Shown: positions 19,038 to 32,092, counted from the stretch's first letter. The stretch: DNA of 64,000 nucleotides from Bombyx mori (GCF_030269925.1 NC_085111.1:8734142-8798141); one strand, 5' to 3'. Numbers and translations: made by a program. The notes: generated from the letters alone by a model not told the origin.

Positions 19038-19100
19038 CACTGCACTGCACTGTACTGCACTGTACTGTATTGTACTGTACTGTACTGTACTATACTATAT
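19025..19100 (+). repeat. ACTGT/ACTGC pentanucleotide microsatellite
   Basis: About 14 imperfect units alternate between actgt and actgc. Confidence 0.85.
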
Positions 19101-19450
19101 TCTTAATAAAACCGCGAGTTTAATTCGTAAAATTAGTTTAAATTGTGTCTAGGATTTGCGAAAATCGAAGAAAATGCTATAAAATTCAATTCAGTTTAAT
19201 TAAAACGTTAAAGGTTAAGTAGATTTGCAGTTCAGTATCACAGTGTGCATCGTACAAATAACTCGTTGTTCAAACGTTCAGGTCGGGACATTCGGCACCT
19301 AAATAAGTCTTGTCCATACGACGATATGAACAAGTTTATGAGTCATTGCACTTAGGTTGCAATGACACACAAAGTCATCTTTAGATCTAATGCAAGCCTT
19401 GGAGAAATCATGGTAGCCAAATCGACTGGTACCCCTCGATACTTACTTTC

Positions 19451-19700
19451 ATTACTGGTGGTAGGACCTCTTGTGAGTCCGCACTGGTGGGTAGCACCGC
19501 CCCGCCTATTTCTGCCGTGAAGCAGTAATGCGTTTCGGTTTTGAAGGGTAGGGCAGCCGTTGTAACTATACTGAGACCTTAGAACTTATATCTCAAGGTG
19601 GGTGGCGCATTTACGTTGTAGATGTCTATGGGCTCCAGTAACCACTTAATATCAGGTGGGCTGTGAGATCGTCCAACCATCTAAGTAATAATAAAAAAAA
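19451..19700 (+). mobile_element. 5'-truncated Bm1-type SINE
   Basis: Starts at attactggtggtagg, covers the 3' half and ends at the poly-A-rich taataataaaaaaaa. It is well conserved. Confidence 0.88.
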
Positions 19701-19783
19701 CTTCATGGTTTCAATTAAACAATTTTAAAAAAGGTTAATAATTAAGCTGCTGTAAGCAACTCAATAACTTCATGAAATAATTG

Positions 19784-21548
19784 ATACTAGAGGTCCCCAG
19801 CAGTCGAAATTCGACTATAATTAATTGGAATTGTAAGTTTGTACACTATTATGATTGTATTTTATACTTCTATAATCACAAATTTCGCCAAGACTACACT
19901 AAAAAATATATTAACAAAGACAAACAATATTTAATCTATTCACAATTTGACAACAGACGTCAAGAACAAAAGTTTGACAATAAATAGTATGCTTGCGTGT
20001 GTGCGTCAAATAGGGTAAGTCCGGGGTAGTTGGCCATAGTTTTTTCTAAGCTCTGTTAAAAATCAAATACTTTGTTTTTTTAATTATATTTATTTTTCAT
20101 TAAACTTTGAAGAATCGACTATGATATTATAAACCAAAAAGTAACAATTTCTAATGAGATCACCTTATAAATTGAAGTTTTTCTTAAATCACAATTGGCC
20201 ATCTCTCCCAAGGTGTCCGGGTGTGATGGCCATAGTATTAGAGGTAAAATGACCATAGCTTAATTCTAGACTTATAATTGCCTTTTGTTCTCATTTTCTA
20301 CTTTTAAGTATTGTTTTCCCCTCTTCGTCACATCCGGAGCACGTCGTTTCAAATTCAGTATAGTGTTCGTGAACTCAATACTGACACTGTATATTGAAGC
20401 CACTCTTCAATGAGAAGTGTTTCCTAGTAATTTTTACCACACCCACGACAGTTGTCCTTTTCGTGTCACTTTCTTTTCTCATTTTTATCTGACAATATTT
20501 TTAATGGATTATCATATCACTAATCTCAGATAGTTTTCGAATACCTTTTTTTTTATACATTGAACAGTCCTTCTATTGTCTGTTTTTTCCTTCTTTGTTT
20601 TGACACATTTTATTACTTTTTCTTTTTTATACTTTTTTCTGCAGCAGTTTTTCTAGTTCTAGATGTGTTCTTTCGAATTAAAAAGTGTTCCAACTTGCTT
20701 TGCTCATTTACACACTTGAGTCAGTTTTTGTGGACTGGTTGATATATCCTGTAGAATTCGAGATGGGGTGTAATCTGGATTCTTACTGAACGAAGCCTCT
20801 TTCGGAGCACTCGGGTGTGAAACATTAGACATCGTGGCATTTTTAATGCATGATTTTGTGAACACGATTATAGGGCTCTAAAACAAATAAGAAAACACAT
20901 TAATACTTTGCAGAAAACATCATTTCTGTAACATGGAACCATGGCCATCATACACCGACTGCACTTGGCCATCTCTCCTTTTTTTCTGGGAGAGACGGCC
21001 GCAACAAAAATTAAAACAAGCCATGACACGAAACAAACAATTTTGAGGTTTTAAAGTAGCACTGTTTGTATACTTTCCATCAAATACAAATATCACCATA
21101 ATTTAAAGAAACTGATACCAAAATTGTGTAAGACATAAAACATCAAATAAATATTTACAATATTCGAAACAAAAAACAAAGGAATTACTTACTTTTTCTT
21201 CTTTTTTCGCCAAATATTTTGTCGCACCGTTGCCCTCACGCATGTCGCGCAGAAAACTAAACGTTAACCAGTGACATTTAGTGAACGATACCTTGAAATA
21301 TTTTGATAGGCCGTCTCTCCCATATGGCCATCTACCCCGGACTTACCCTACATGGTATGTAGTGTGTGTAATGTTTTCTTTATTGATTTAATGTATCTTT
21401 TATGCATTATTTTAAAAAAATATTAGCATGGTGCACTTCTTCTCTATATTCTCTATAAGTGTGGAAAATTTCATATTCCTCCGTCCGCGCAATTTTCGTA
21501 AAAAGAGATACAAAGTTTTTGCTTCACGTATTAATATATAGATATAAT
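19784..21548 (+). repeat. About 410-bp dispersed element, copy A (interrupted)
   Basis: Matches 38857-39268 from tactagaggtccc through attaatatatagat, but is split at a TA by the 1336-bp TIR element at 20013-21348. No coding capacity is seen. The class is uncertain; it could be a short non-autonomous DNA or Helitron-type element. Confidence 0.85.
20013..21348. mobile_element. Non-autonomous TIR transposon, 1336 bp, TA target duplication
   Basis: The left end starts gggtaagtccggggtagttg and the right end is its inverted complement over 25 bp with one mismatch. TA flanks both sides (20011-20012 and 21349-21350). The empty site (tcaaatacatgg) is seen intact in the two sibling repeats at 38857-39268 and 24590-25958. 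The motif tggccat, often followed by ctctccc, recurs near both ends, as transposase-binding subterminal repeats do. There is no transposase ORF, so it is a deletion derivative or MITE-like member of a TA-inserting (Tc1/mariner-like) family. Confidence 0.88.
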
Positions 21549-21728
21549 ATACGAGTATTTAAAACTTGTTTGTTAAACAAAAGTGAATCGAATAGCTGTT
21601 TTGAATTACTGCGTTTCATGTCGAACATCGGTTAAACGCAACAGTTCATAATATGACAGGTGAAGTCATTTGTATTCCAAATGTATGACGAATCAGCCAT
21701 AGAACACATTATACTTATTGTGTATATA

Positions 21729-23041
21729 CTTAGTCTGGCCATAAATACTGCTACAAAGGAAAACAAAAAAAATTCTATGGCAAATAACATTGATTACTTT
21801 TACAGTGTGTTAGTTTAATACATAAATATAAAACAATTTAAAGTATAAAAAGCTGATTCGAAGTGGTCTCCATTGGCTGCAATACAGTCCTTTAAACGTT
21901 GAGGCCAGTTATCAATAGAAGCACGCACTCTTCCATGGGAAAATTTTTCACTGCCAATCATACGGATTGTTTTAGGGACTCCAAATTATCATGGCGTTTA
22001 GAGCAAGCCGTACTCTCTAAAACTGACCATAAATCATAATTCAGCAAATTAAGATCGGGACTAGACGACGGGCAGTCTTCAGCTCTGATGAAGTCCGAAA
22101 CGTTCGTTTCCAACCAAGACTGCGTAGACCGAGCTTTATGTCCTGGCGCCGAGTCTTGCTGGAAGGACCATTCTTGATTATTGAACATGGTCTTGTTAAG
22201 GGGCTTCACTACATTCTCAAGAATGGTATCTTGATACACTTGTGCCGATGTTTTGATACCTTTTTCACAAAAGTATGGCTGAGTCACTCCTTCATAGCTA
22301 ATATCCCACCAAACCATCACTGAAGTTGGATAGTGCCCACGTTGCACTCTGTCGACTAATTGGGAAGCTTCCTTAGAGCTTTGAGCATAAATACGGTCAT
22401 TTTGTTTGTTAAAATGTTGCTCAATTGTAAAAAAATTCTCATCCGTAAACTAAAATTTTCTATGACCTCCCTTTGCGCACCGCTTCAGTAGTTGTTTAAT
22501 TTCGATTTTGTCACCCTATTCTCTTTTAAATTATCAGTTAAGAAATGACCAGTACGTCTCTTATAGGCTGCAAGTCCTAAGTCATCTTTTAAAATACGCG
22601 ACATGGTTCTAGGTGCTATCTTCATCTCCCGAGATAAAATCTTTTGCTTTCGGACAGGATTTCCTCGAATTCTTTCCTTTACTGCTTTGACCACCTTTTT
22701 CGGACGAACACTACCTGGACGGCCAGATCTTTTTCTGTCATAAACAGAGGAGGTCTCATTGCACCTATAAATAACCAGGTACACAAACATTTTACTAATA
22801 CCAAGAGTATGGAGAGTTTTAAAAATGGCATTTGGCTCCATACCTACTTTGTGTAATGCAATTACAGCGATTCGGTTCTCTTTATCACCCCATTCCATTT
22901 AAATATCACAAAATATTGTACAATGTATTGGCGCCAAAATGAGAAAACTCAATGAGCAATCAAATAAAAATGACAGATTTCAAATTCAAATGTAATATTT
23001 TGTTTATTTTTAATTGTAACAGTATTTATGGCCAGACTAAG
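21729..23041 (-). mobile_element. Tc1/mariner superfamily (maT-like DD37D) transposon with TIRs
   Basis: Left end cttagtctggccataaatac and its inverted complement at the right end are perfect, with TA on both sides; the symmetry reaches 26 bp when the flanking tata is included. The 1.3-kb length suits the superfamily. It carries a broken minus-strand transposase. It lies 180 bp right of repeat copy A. Confidence 0.92.
21840..22898 (-). pseudogene. Broken maT-like transposase
   Basis: Starts MEWGDKENRIAVIALHKVGM, with a basic GRPGSVRPKKV linker. A stop interrupts at 22487-22485. Then come FTDENFF (first catalytic Asp), SFQQDSAPGHKA (second) and SSSPDLNLLNYDLW. In maT-type DD37D enzymes the last is SPDLNPLDY; here the third catalytic position reads Asn. 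A frameshift near 21960 precedes the C-terminal IDNWPQRLKDCIAANGDHFE. No active enzyme is possible from this copy. Confidence 0.88.
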
Positions 23042-23045
23042 TATA

Positions 23046-24589
23046 CTCACTGACATAATGATATACGATTGTCATTTAGGTCGACCTTAACGTACCTACC
23101 TATATTGTGACGATTTTTTTTTAATAATGTATAATTAAAGTTTGGTTGATCGTTTGAAATTAAATCAAGTTTTTATAAAACTCTCTAAATTGTTACCCGA
23201 TGAGTGCCTGGTTGTCTAGAATGTTTAATCCAATTAGAAACATTATTTAATAATAGCTAGATAGCGATACCATTAGAATGTCATTCTTTGCTTTGCGTAT
23301 AAAGGTATTTTTTTTATAATTTCTGTATTTTGCATTCAACCATAGGAAATTAGGTACTTCAAACAAAAAGGAAGGCTTCAAGTGAATCTATTAGCGACAT
23401 CTAGCTGATATCTCAAGAAAAAGGTGACGCAAAAAATAACATTGCCATTTCGCCATTATCCTCGCGTACCTATACGCGGACGAAAAAAGAATTTATCGAA
23501 GTCATTTAGCATCTAGTACAGATAGATGTCGCTACATGTTGTTTAGTAAATTAGGTCTCCCTGTGTCAGTGTGATAGAAGAAAATATATTGTAATTTACA
23601 TGGCATGTTTCATTTTTCTCTTTTTCTTTTCCGTCCTATTCTAACAACCTCGAGGGGTTATATTAGATTCTCCGTGTGAGGATGTTTCATTGTGGACCAA
23701 TGACAAAAAATATCGACAAAAAAAACATTATAGTTCATAATTGTGTAGTTCACATAACTCGGAATTAGGTCGTATTATCGACCGGACACACTCATAATAA
23801 TGTTTGCATATTTTATGGTATCATCTGTTGTAAATTTGCACATGCACACAGGCACAAATATTTCGCGGACCGCCACAAGCTGTGACAACTAAGTACAGTC
23901 GACGAACAATTACTGTGCTGACTTAAGACTATTTAGGCCTTGCGGCGTAAATTTATTGAACACAGCTTTTATTTTAAACGATACATTTCTAGAGAGGCCT
24001 TTCTACAGTTTCTACAACATTGTTGGTTTGGTTAGACAGATAATTTATCTATTTAGATAAGTAAATTAGCCGTGAAATATATATCTACACAGAATTTTTA
24101 CAAATATTTATCTCAACAGGGGCTTTAAAGAAGAAATTAATAAATCAAGTGCAATTTTATGTTTCACGGTCGTTTTATTTCTGAGAAAAAAAAAAATGGT
24201 ACAATTTATAACGCATTATTTTTAATCTTATATTTATTTTGAAATTATATTTAATTATATTATTAAAATTATTGTACTAAACATTTTTAATATAAGCTAC
24301 TTAAAATAGATAATTTTTATAAAAATAAAAACTAATCCTCAGAACACAATCACTATTTTAAATTGTTCGGTATGCATGCTCGCCGCGTGGTATGATGAGG
24401 TCAGTGGGCTCAATTCTTATTGCGTTAAAGTTCAAGGTAATTTTAAGGTTGGCTTTTCGTGAGAAAACAATTTTGTTTTACACGGTTGAACTACAATTGA
24501 AGACATAATAATATTAAATACAATATTATTACATAGGATACATATAGGTATATTGTGTAAAGAATTTACTCCGAAATTTATTAATACAT
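23046..24589. other. Unassigned intergenic DNA
   Basis: AT-rich. No ORF with family features, splice-bounded exon or recognised repeat was found. Confidence 0.4.
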
Positions 24590-25958
24590 GTACACAATCG
24601 GTACGCGGACGGAGGAGTATGACATTTTCCACACTTATAGAGAATATAGAGAAGAAGTGCACAATGCTAATATTTTTTTAAAATAATGCATAAAAGATAC
24701 ATTAAATCAATAAAGAAAACATTACACACACTACATACCATGTATTTGACGCACACACGCATGCATACTATTTAATGTCAAACTTTTGTTCTTGACGTCT
24801 GGTACCGCAGCTACCACCATGGGACAGTGGTTCCGGAAGTGGCGCATCGAGATCAACCCCACGAAAAGCACAGCGGTGCTCTTCAAAAGGGGTCGCCCTC
24901 CGAACACCATGTTGAGCATCCCTCTCCCGACTAGGCGCGTCGACACCTCCGCCTCCGCCATTCGCCCAATCACGATGTTCGACCAGCCCATACCGTAGGC
25001 CCCGAAGGTCAAATATTTAGGCGTCACCCTCGACAGAAGGATAACATTCCGCCCTCATATTAAGACGGTACGCGATCGTGCCGCCTTCATTCTAGAACGT
25101 CTCTACCCGATGATATGCAGGCGAAGTAAAATGTCCCTTAGAAATAAGGTGACACTCTACAAAAGTTGTATACGCCCCGTCATGACCTATGCAAGTCTAG
25201 TGTTCGCTCACGCGGCCCGCACTCACTTAAAATCCTTCCAAATCATTCAATCCCGTTTTTGCAGGATAGCCGTCGGAGCCCCGTGGTTCGTCAGGAACGT
25301 CGACCTCCATAACGACCTGGACTTCAGTAAGTATCTACAGTCGGCGTCGATGCGCCACTTCGATAAAGCGGCACGACACGAGAACCCTCTCATCGTGGCC
25401 GCCGGTAACTACATTCCCGATCCTGCGGACAGAATGCAAAGCAGTCGACGTCGCCCAAAACACGTCATCTCGGATCCCCCCGATCCACTAACGGTCCTTC
25501 TAGGTACTGCAAGCACCGGTCACCGTTCTCGTCGAACCCGTCGCTTGCGACGAAGGGCTCGACGAGTAAATTAACTCTCAGACACAGCCCACTGAGTTTC
25601 TCGCCGGATCTTCTCAGTGGGTCGCGTTTCCGATCCGGTGGTAGATTCTGCGAAGCACGGCTCTTGCTAGGGTTCGTGTTAGCATCGTCGAATGGTTTGA
25701 GCCCCATGAGCTCACCTACTAGTTACGGTTACGCTGGAATAGCCGCTCCAGGCTACCAGCTTAGGTAGGAAAAAAAAAAAGACGTCTGGTCAAATTGAGA
25801 ATAGGTTAAATATTGTTTGTCTTTATTAATATTTTTTATAGTGTAGCCCGAAATTTGTGATTATAGAAATATAAAATACAATCATAATAGTGTACAAACT
25901 TATACAATTCCAATTAATTATAGTCGAATTTCGACTACTGCGGGACCTCTAGTATGTT
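24590..25958 (-). repeat. About 410-bp dispersed element, copy C (interrupted by a LINE)
   Basis: Reverse complement matches 38857-39268, with the distal end eroded near 24600. A LINE at 24804-25780 splits it inside ttgacgtctg. It has no TIR insertion at the site hit in copy A. Confidence 0.83.
24804..25780 (+). mobile_element. 5'-truncated jockey-clade LINE (second family)
   Basis: It begins near the RT C-terminal [20 protein letters not shown], has an in-frame TAG near 24995, and continues as [20 protein letters not shown]. The 3' UTR holds the pseudoknot (CCCACTGAG at 25588-25596, CTCAGTGGG at 25613-25621, CCGGATC at 25604-25610, GATCCGG at 25632-25638) and ends ggctaccagcttaggtagg plus poly-A. 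The direct repeat gacgtctggt flanks it (24794-24803 and 25781-25790). It is related to the 9356 element but clearly a different family. Confidence 0.92.
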
Positions 25959-26299
25959 AACAAATGCGTCCCAAGAATTAAAAAATCGTAAAAATCATTC
26001 AACAACGTGAATAACAGCAATTATTAGCAATTTTTTTTAGAATGATTAATGTTATTATGAAAATTGTATGTCGGTAAATTATTTCCTGTTTTCTATTAAA
26101 GAAATTAAATTTTGATTTGGGTATAATAAGTATAGACATGAAGCATGGTTGCGCTTCGCTGGTTGCACCTATCATGACAAATGATATGATATTTAATTTG
26201 TTCAAACTTCGAACTACTCCATCGCCATGTTTCGTGAATTCGTGGTTCTATGCCAGAAACATTCGCCGAAGTTTGCTTCTATTAGGGCCGTCCTTTACA

Positions 26300-26728
26300 A
26301 GCGCCCATTGGAATAACTACATGAATTCCCCACCTTGAAACATGAGGTCTAAGTCTTAATTGTATAATCTAACGGTTATCCCACCCTTCAAAACGGAACA
26401 CATTTCTGCTTCGCACCAGAAATAGGCGGTGTGGTGGTAACTTCACTACTAGGCTCACAGGCTGTCATATCACCTATAATTAAGCAAATTTGTTTGTTAG
26501 ACGATATTATTACATTACACGATGTTATTCCTATATCGTGGAAGTGATTCATGAACACGTGTTAAGTACATACGTACTCATTCATTCATTCATTCAATAA
26601 TTACACACGTTCACTACAGGTTCATTACAAAAATTGGTATCCGTCTGCGGAATTTGAACACTGGAATAGTCGCATCATTCATCACATGCAAACGAGCACT
26701 CCAACCGCTTCATCCTTTGAGCGACAAG
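26300..26728 (-). mobile_element. Diverged Bm1-type SINE
   Basis: Minus-strand, nearly full length but eroded. The tRNA-like head (reverse of gtctgcggaatttgaacac) and the 3' half (ccaccttgaaacatgagg) are both recognisable. A cattcattcattcattcaat expansion sits inside it. Confidence 0.75.
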
Positions 26729-27247
26729 TCTCAAAAACAACTGTAGAAAGTTTTCTACTAAATCAGTAAAACATTATGCGAACATGTTCTAATGAAAATC
26801 AAACAAACAAATTAAACTAGGAACAACAAGTTTTAAATAAGTTATTAATTAATCTAATAAATTCATAATAGCGTAACATCACTGTGTAGTGAAATAGACG
26901 AATACGGGTTATCAATTTAGATTTATACAAATTTAGTTGTTGTAAGACAAACGTAACATTTCTCCAAGTGTGATATATTGTGATTACCTAGTATTTAAAC
27001 TTAAATTTTAACTTAATTTTAAGTGAAAATTTAAACATCCAAACCTAATTTATGTAACTTAAAATTGAAATATTTCGTGAAAAAGACCATCTAAAGAAAA
27101 ATCTTAAGCTTAAGCTTTTCGCGCCATATGTTACTATGAACATATTAGTATAACTTCATATCGTTGTTATAATGCCAGTTCTCCAATGAATATTTCAAAA
27201 CAAACTTTTTGTAGGTAGCTCGAAAACAGATAAATAATAATATTATT

Positions 27248-27440
27248 ATGCCTATTTCTGCCGCGAAGCAGTAATGCGTTTCGGTTTGAAGGGTGGGGCA
27301 GCCGTTGTAACTATACTGAGACCTTAGAACTTATATCTCAAGGTGGGTGGCGCATTTACGTCGTAAATGTCTATGGGCTTCAGTAACCACTTAACACCAG
27401 GTGGGCTGTGAGCTCGTCCACACGTCTAAGCAATAAAAAA
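27248..27440 (+). mobile_element. 5'-truncated Bm1-type SINE
   Basis: Runs from gcctatttctgccgcgaagc to cgtctaagcaataaaaaaat. It is well conserved. Confidence 0.88.
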
Positions 27441-27761
27441 ATAATAATTTAATAACAACTGATTAAGCGTTAAGATAATACAAAATACAATTTCATAAAA
27501 AAATGCCTCATTTTGTGGCTTTGGTTCTGTAGATTTTACACTATTGTTAATTCATAGGTATATTACAATGACAGTAATCACGTAGATACACAAAATAAAC
27601 GATTTTTCAAAGAGGACGCAAGTAATTGGAGCGTGCAACATACCTACCCGTGTCCCGCGAATTCTACCGGCGGCGTTGAATCACGACAGTTTTTTGTTTA
27701 GAAATCACTATTCTATTCTGGTACGTTTATTTACCGCCATTATAAATTCTGATGATTCAAT

Positions 27762-28125
27762 TAGACAACTACAATATAAAAGCCGCCACTCATCCTGAGA
27801 CAAAAGCTCTGAGGTCTCAGTTGTAACAGTATAACAGCTACCCCATCCTTCAAACCGAAACTCATTACTGCAGAAATAGCCAAGGCAGTGGTACCTACCT
27901 ACCCGTGCGGGCTCACAAGACGTCTTACCATCAGTAATTACGCAAATTATACTTTTTTCGGTTTTTTTTTACACGATGTAATCCTTCACAGTGGAAGTCA
28001 GTCGTGAATATTTGTTGAGTACAGATTTCATAAAAATAATTGGTACCTGCCTGCGGGATTTCAACGCTGTTGCTTTGCTTGATACAAATGTACCGAGCGT
28101 CTTATCCTTTAAGCCAAGATGATAC
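27762..28125 (-). mobile_element. Bm1-type SINE, moderately diverged
   Basis: Minus strand, from the agacaactacaatataaaag block to the tRNA-like head (gcgggatttcaacgctg, cttatcctttaagccaagat). The poly-A end is lost. Confidence 0.8.
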
Positions 28126-28587
28126 TTTAGGCGACGAAGACCAAATGCATAAAACGTCCCAAAAATGGTGTGTAGAAGTGAGTATAGATAGGATAGAAAA
28201 GTAAAATAATGGCCAACTTCCAACTGGACGTCGAAATGCAATAAATAAGACAAACGAATGACATGGTCAGAGCCGTAGGGAAGAACTGGATTTGTATAGA
28301 TTAAGAATATTACCAACACTGATCACGGGCTCTTAGGGTGTCCTTTAAAGAAGTGTTCATATGCAGAAAGAAGTATTCTCATGTAAGAGAAAGCTCCACT
28401 TACCTATAAATGAAGTCGAACGATTTTAACTATGTTCGCTGAAAAACCTTGCAATGCGCAGTCTACAACTACCCTGCCACATGGCACCTCATGTATCGAC
28501 AGTTCGTGGTATGTCATTGATAATGTCATTATTATTTTACGTATTGCGAGCTACTTGTGAGTGAAATAGCTATATACTTACTTAGGG

Positions 28588-28665
28588 TGGGTTGTGGTGG
28601 CATTCACATTGTAATGTCTATGCCTTCGGGTAACTACGCCCGTACACCCATCGAGAGGAATAAAA
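28588..28665 (+). mobile_element. Bm1-type SINE 3' fragment
   Basis: Short and diverged: gtgtaatgtctatgcct-like and tacacccatcgagaggaat resemble the SINE 3' end. Confidence 0.5.
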
Positions 28666-28669
28666 CAAA

Positions 28670-30190
28670 ATATACTACTCGGACCGCCGATTACTGTAGA
28701 CAATGAATGATAAATTTTATTTAAGTGAGAAATTAAAATTTAGACCTCTTACGTAAGAGGTTTATTAGATGTATTATTATATGTATATGTATTTATTCGG
28801 TGTTACTTCCGTGGCATTTTATTAGACTCAGTTGAAACTAAAACAAAATAACTTGTTACGTATATTAGAATGTTTATTTGAAAATTTTTCTTCTAAATTC
28901 TATTGTACCAATGTATATGACACCTATTTCCAAATTAATTGTGTTGGGTCTGTTTTAATGTTTGAACATTGGTTATTATTTGTTTTCGAAAATTCAATGT
29001 CAGATAGAAGTAACATTGTTACTAAGTAACTTCGAAAACTGACAAAGAGTTGCTATGCAGCTGTTTTTAATTCTTCATTTTCCACTCCAACCTCTCTGTA
29101 TCTTTAACAATACTTAGTACTGATTCTATACAGCTAAAATGTTTACTTACTTTAGCAATGACAACCTATTGGCGTTGACAACACTCGGCAATACTATTAA
29201 AGTTATCATATATAATATGTACATGATATTGTCATGAACAAAACGACACCTGCAATAGGTATTTATCGCGTACTAAAGTAACACTGCATAAGCTATAAAA
29301 CAAAAGTTTAATTAAAAGGAAGTCTAAAAAGGAGTATACACAGGCACAGCTTTATTTTAACTTTCCCAACTTCAGTGAAATATACCCAGCAGACTAAGAG
29401 ATAAGAAAGTAAATCAGTATTCTATAAGCATTATATATAGAAAGTAGTTTAATGTTATTGTTAGAGAGTTAAGGTCCTCGGAGACAGGCTGCTTCACTTT
29501 ACGATTCGTTTTTTTATTTGTGTAGATTGTAAGATCTGGTCTGTGTGTACTACTAATGACTTAAATTAAGCGAACTCATTGAAAACTAGGTGCATCCCGT
29601 GACTTAGTTCGCGTTTACCTTGAAATGTTTTTAAGTTGTGTTAATGGTTTCTTTTAGACCGGAGATCGAAGTATCAATTGATTTGTACAACGAGTATCTC
29701 GATCTTCACAACTGAATGCATGACCGATGTACGACAGAAAATGACGTATCTACGTAAAAAAATAGCCATCAGTGTTGCCGCAAATTTGGCGGTTTGATTT
29801 TATTACTTGAAGCCACAACATAGTTTTTAACTCATATAGTTCTCAGTCAACATATTATTGTTTAAGTGTATTATATGTATTCTATCTAGTTCCATTAAAA
29901 CATTTAAAATGTATTAGGCCAGTGGTCGGCTACCCGCGCCTCGGAACCTCATGCAGCTCTTTGTCTCCTCGCGAAATGTTTACTTTAGCCACGGAATATT
30001 ATTTATTATCTTACCTTGTAAGTGACGAGTATACATTTTTTTAAACACAAAGCTATAAAAATATAAGTTAAAGAAATGGTTGAATAAATTTCGATTGTGT
30101 GTTATGTATTTTTGGCTTTTTTAGTTGAGAAGGTGTTGGTTGAATATCGTTGAAATGTATCCATATATTTACATTGAGATACACGATACT
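28670..30190. other. Unassigned intergenic DNA
   Basis: AT-rich. No supported gene or repeat is seen. Confidence 0.4.
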
Positions 30191-30441
30191 TTTTTTTTAA
30201 AATGCTTACGTGGATGGAAGAGCTCACGGCCCACCTGATGTTAAGTGGTTATCGGAGCCCATAGACATCTACAACATAAATGCCGCCACCCACCTTGAGA
30301 CATGAGCTCCAAGGTCTCAGTTGTAACAGTACAACGGTTGCCCCGCCCTTCAAGCCGAAACCTTTAATTGCTTCACGGCAAAAATAGGCAGGGTGGTGGT
30401 ACCTACCCGTGCGGACTCTCAAGACATCCTACCACCAGTAA
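30191..30441 (-). mobile_element. 5'-truncated Bm1-type SINE
   Basis: Minus strand, with a poly-T start, then gagctcacggcccacctgat to taccaccagtaa. Only the 3' half is present. Confidence 0.87.
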
Positions 30442-31779
30442 ACTAGTGATCGAAGAGAAATTACTAAAGTTCACAAAATAACTATAGCTGCAATTAATGG
30501 CTTTTATTCTGTTTCTGGATGCACAGCTACATTTCAGCAGTCCATGCACGAAAGTTTTTAAAACAAAGTTGAAAAGTAACAATTGATTGTTAATAAATGT
30601 CAAATATTCTGAATAACCAAAATAAGACAATTGAATAAGATATTATTAGATTGATAATTTTTTTATTATCAGTTTGATAAAAGTTCGCTTGATGATATAA
30701 ATTGACATTTTTCAAATTACTAGAAACAGCTGAACATGCAGAATCAATATTGCTACATATTTAATTTGTTGTTAAAATTATATAACATTAATTATAAGTT
30801 GAAACATAATCCAAAGCAATTTGTTGGTAGCTTTCATTTTGAAGCTAATAACTTGGTAATTGAAATACGTATTAGCTGTATTCGATTTTAATTGTATACC
30901 AAATCGATTTGCACCAAGTTAATCAAGAATGACCTTGGATTTTACATCCGATGTCGTCGTGTGAGAGTATTGTTTGTGTATTTCTTCCCACGCTTTCAAG
31001 GTACTCTTCAAAATTGTGTCATATCACGAAATACCTGAACTGTAAGAATTGAAGGTACTTCTTATCACATATTTGGGTTCTTTGACGTTCTAGTTTTTTC
31101 GATACTACATTTGTTTTTTAATTTTAGGAAAGTACAATTTTAACAAATGTTGAGTATGAATATAATTTAAACGACTTTAGTAGTATGCTGCGTAGTTTCA
31201 TGTCCATTAAATTTGAATTTTTTTTTTTTAAACTACAATACGAAACTCCTTGTTTTTAGTTTTGAACAATGCGATCTTATTTTCGATCTTTGCCCTCGTA
31301 GCGTAATAACATGTAAATTTTTATAATAAGCTTAGTCAATTCTCAGAGAATACACAGACAAAATTTAAAATTCATAAAACCATGTTGTATGGATTTCACG
31401 ACAGTAGAAGACTGCCAGTAATATTTTTATTGTATTTAATAATAAAACGATACATGGTGCTGTAAATATCATAGAATAGAAGAATCCCGGCAAAAAATTA
31501 ACACGTCTCGCGTGAGTTGGATGTTGAAAATATTTTAATGTGTTCAACATTAATGAATGACGTGAATTAATATTTTTTGCACGGCTTTAAATACAACAGA
31601 CGCGATTTTGGGATAAACTAAAATCAATCAACTCAAAAATCGTTTCAAATATTGCATATTTTGACATCTTAAGATATACGTATATGCATATCAAACGGCA
31701 TCCGACTCTCACCGTTTTGCAATTCATTTCAGATGATAATGCGTTTATCCCTAAACAAACACCAACGTAATCTTATCGG
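30442..31779. other. Unassigned intergenic DNA
   Basis: AT-rich. No supported gene or repeat is seen. Confidence 0.4.
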
Positions 31780-32092
31780 TGTAAGCTTATCTGGTGTCCG
31801 CGTCAGGTCTGGAGTAGGCGGGTGGGGGGCTGCGTACCGCTAGTCGCGCGGATGCCAAGTGCCACAGCCACAGCTGATTTCACATGTGCCTCACGGTTCG
31901 CGATCTCGCCGCGCGTTCGTTGGATCGTGCCGCGTGAAAATGCCGGGAACCTAATCCGAGACAATAAATAAACAATTGTCATGAAAAGTGAACGTGCTCA
32001 TTAACTATAACGGATTGATCAAGAGACTACTGTACTGTACTCTACTTAGTGTTTCTGAGCTGTACTTTGCAATATTATAAAATCTAACAGCG
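31780..32092 (+). promoter_or_regulatory. GC/CpG-rich island, possible promoter or 5' noncoding exon
   Basis: About 180 bp (31780-31960) is sharply richer in GC and CpG than its surroundings (ggcgggtggggggctgcg, tctcgccgcgcgttcgttgg) and belongs to no repeat in the window. A donor-like gcgg|gtaagat follows at about 32093. It could be the first noncoding exon of the NINAC gene 20 kb downstream, or of another gene. No coding frame is evident. Confidence 0.3.
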
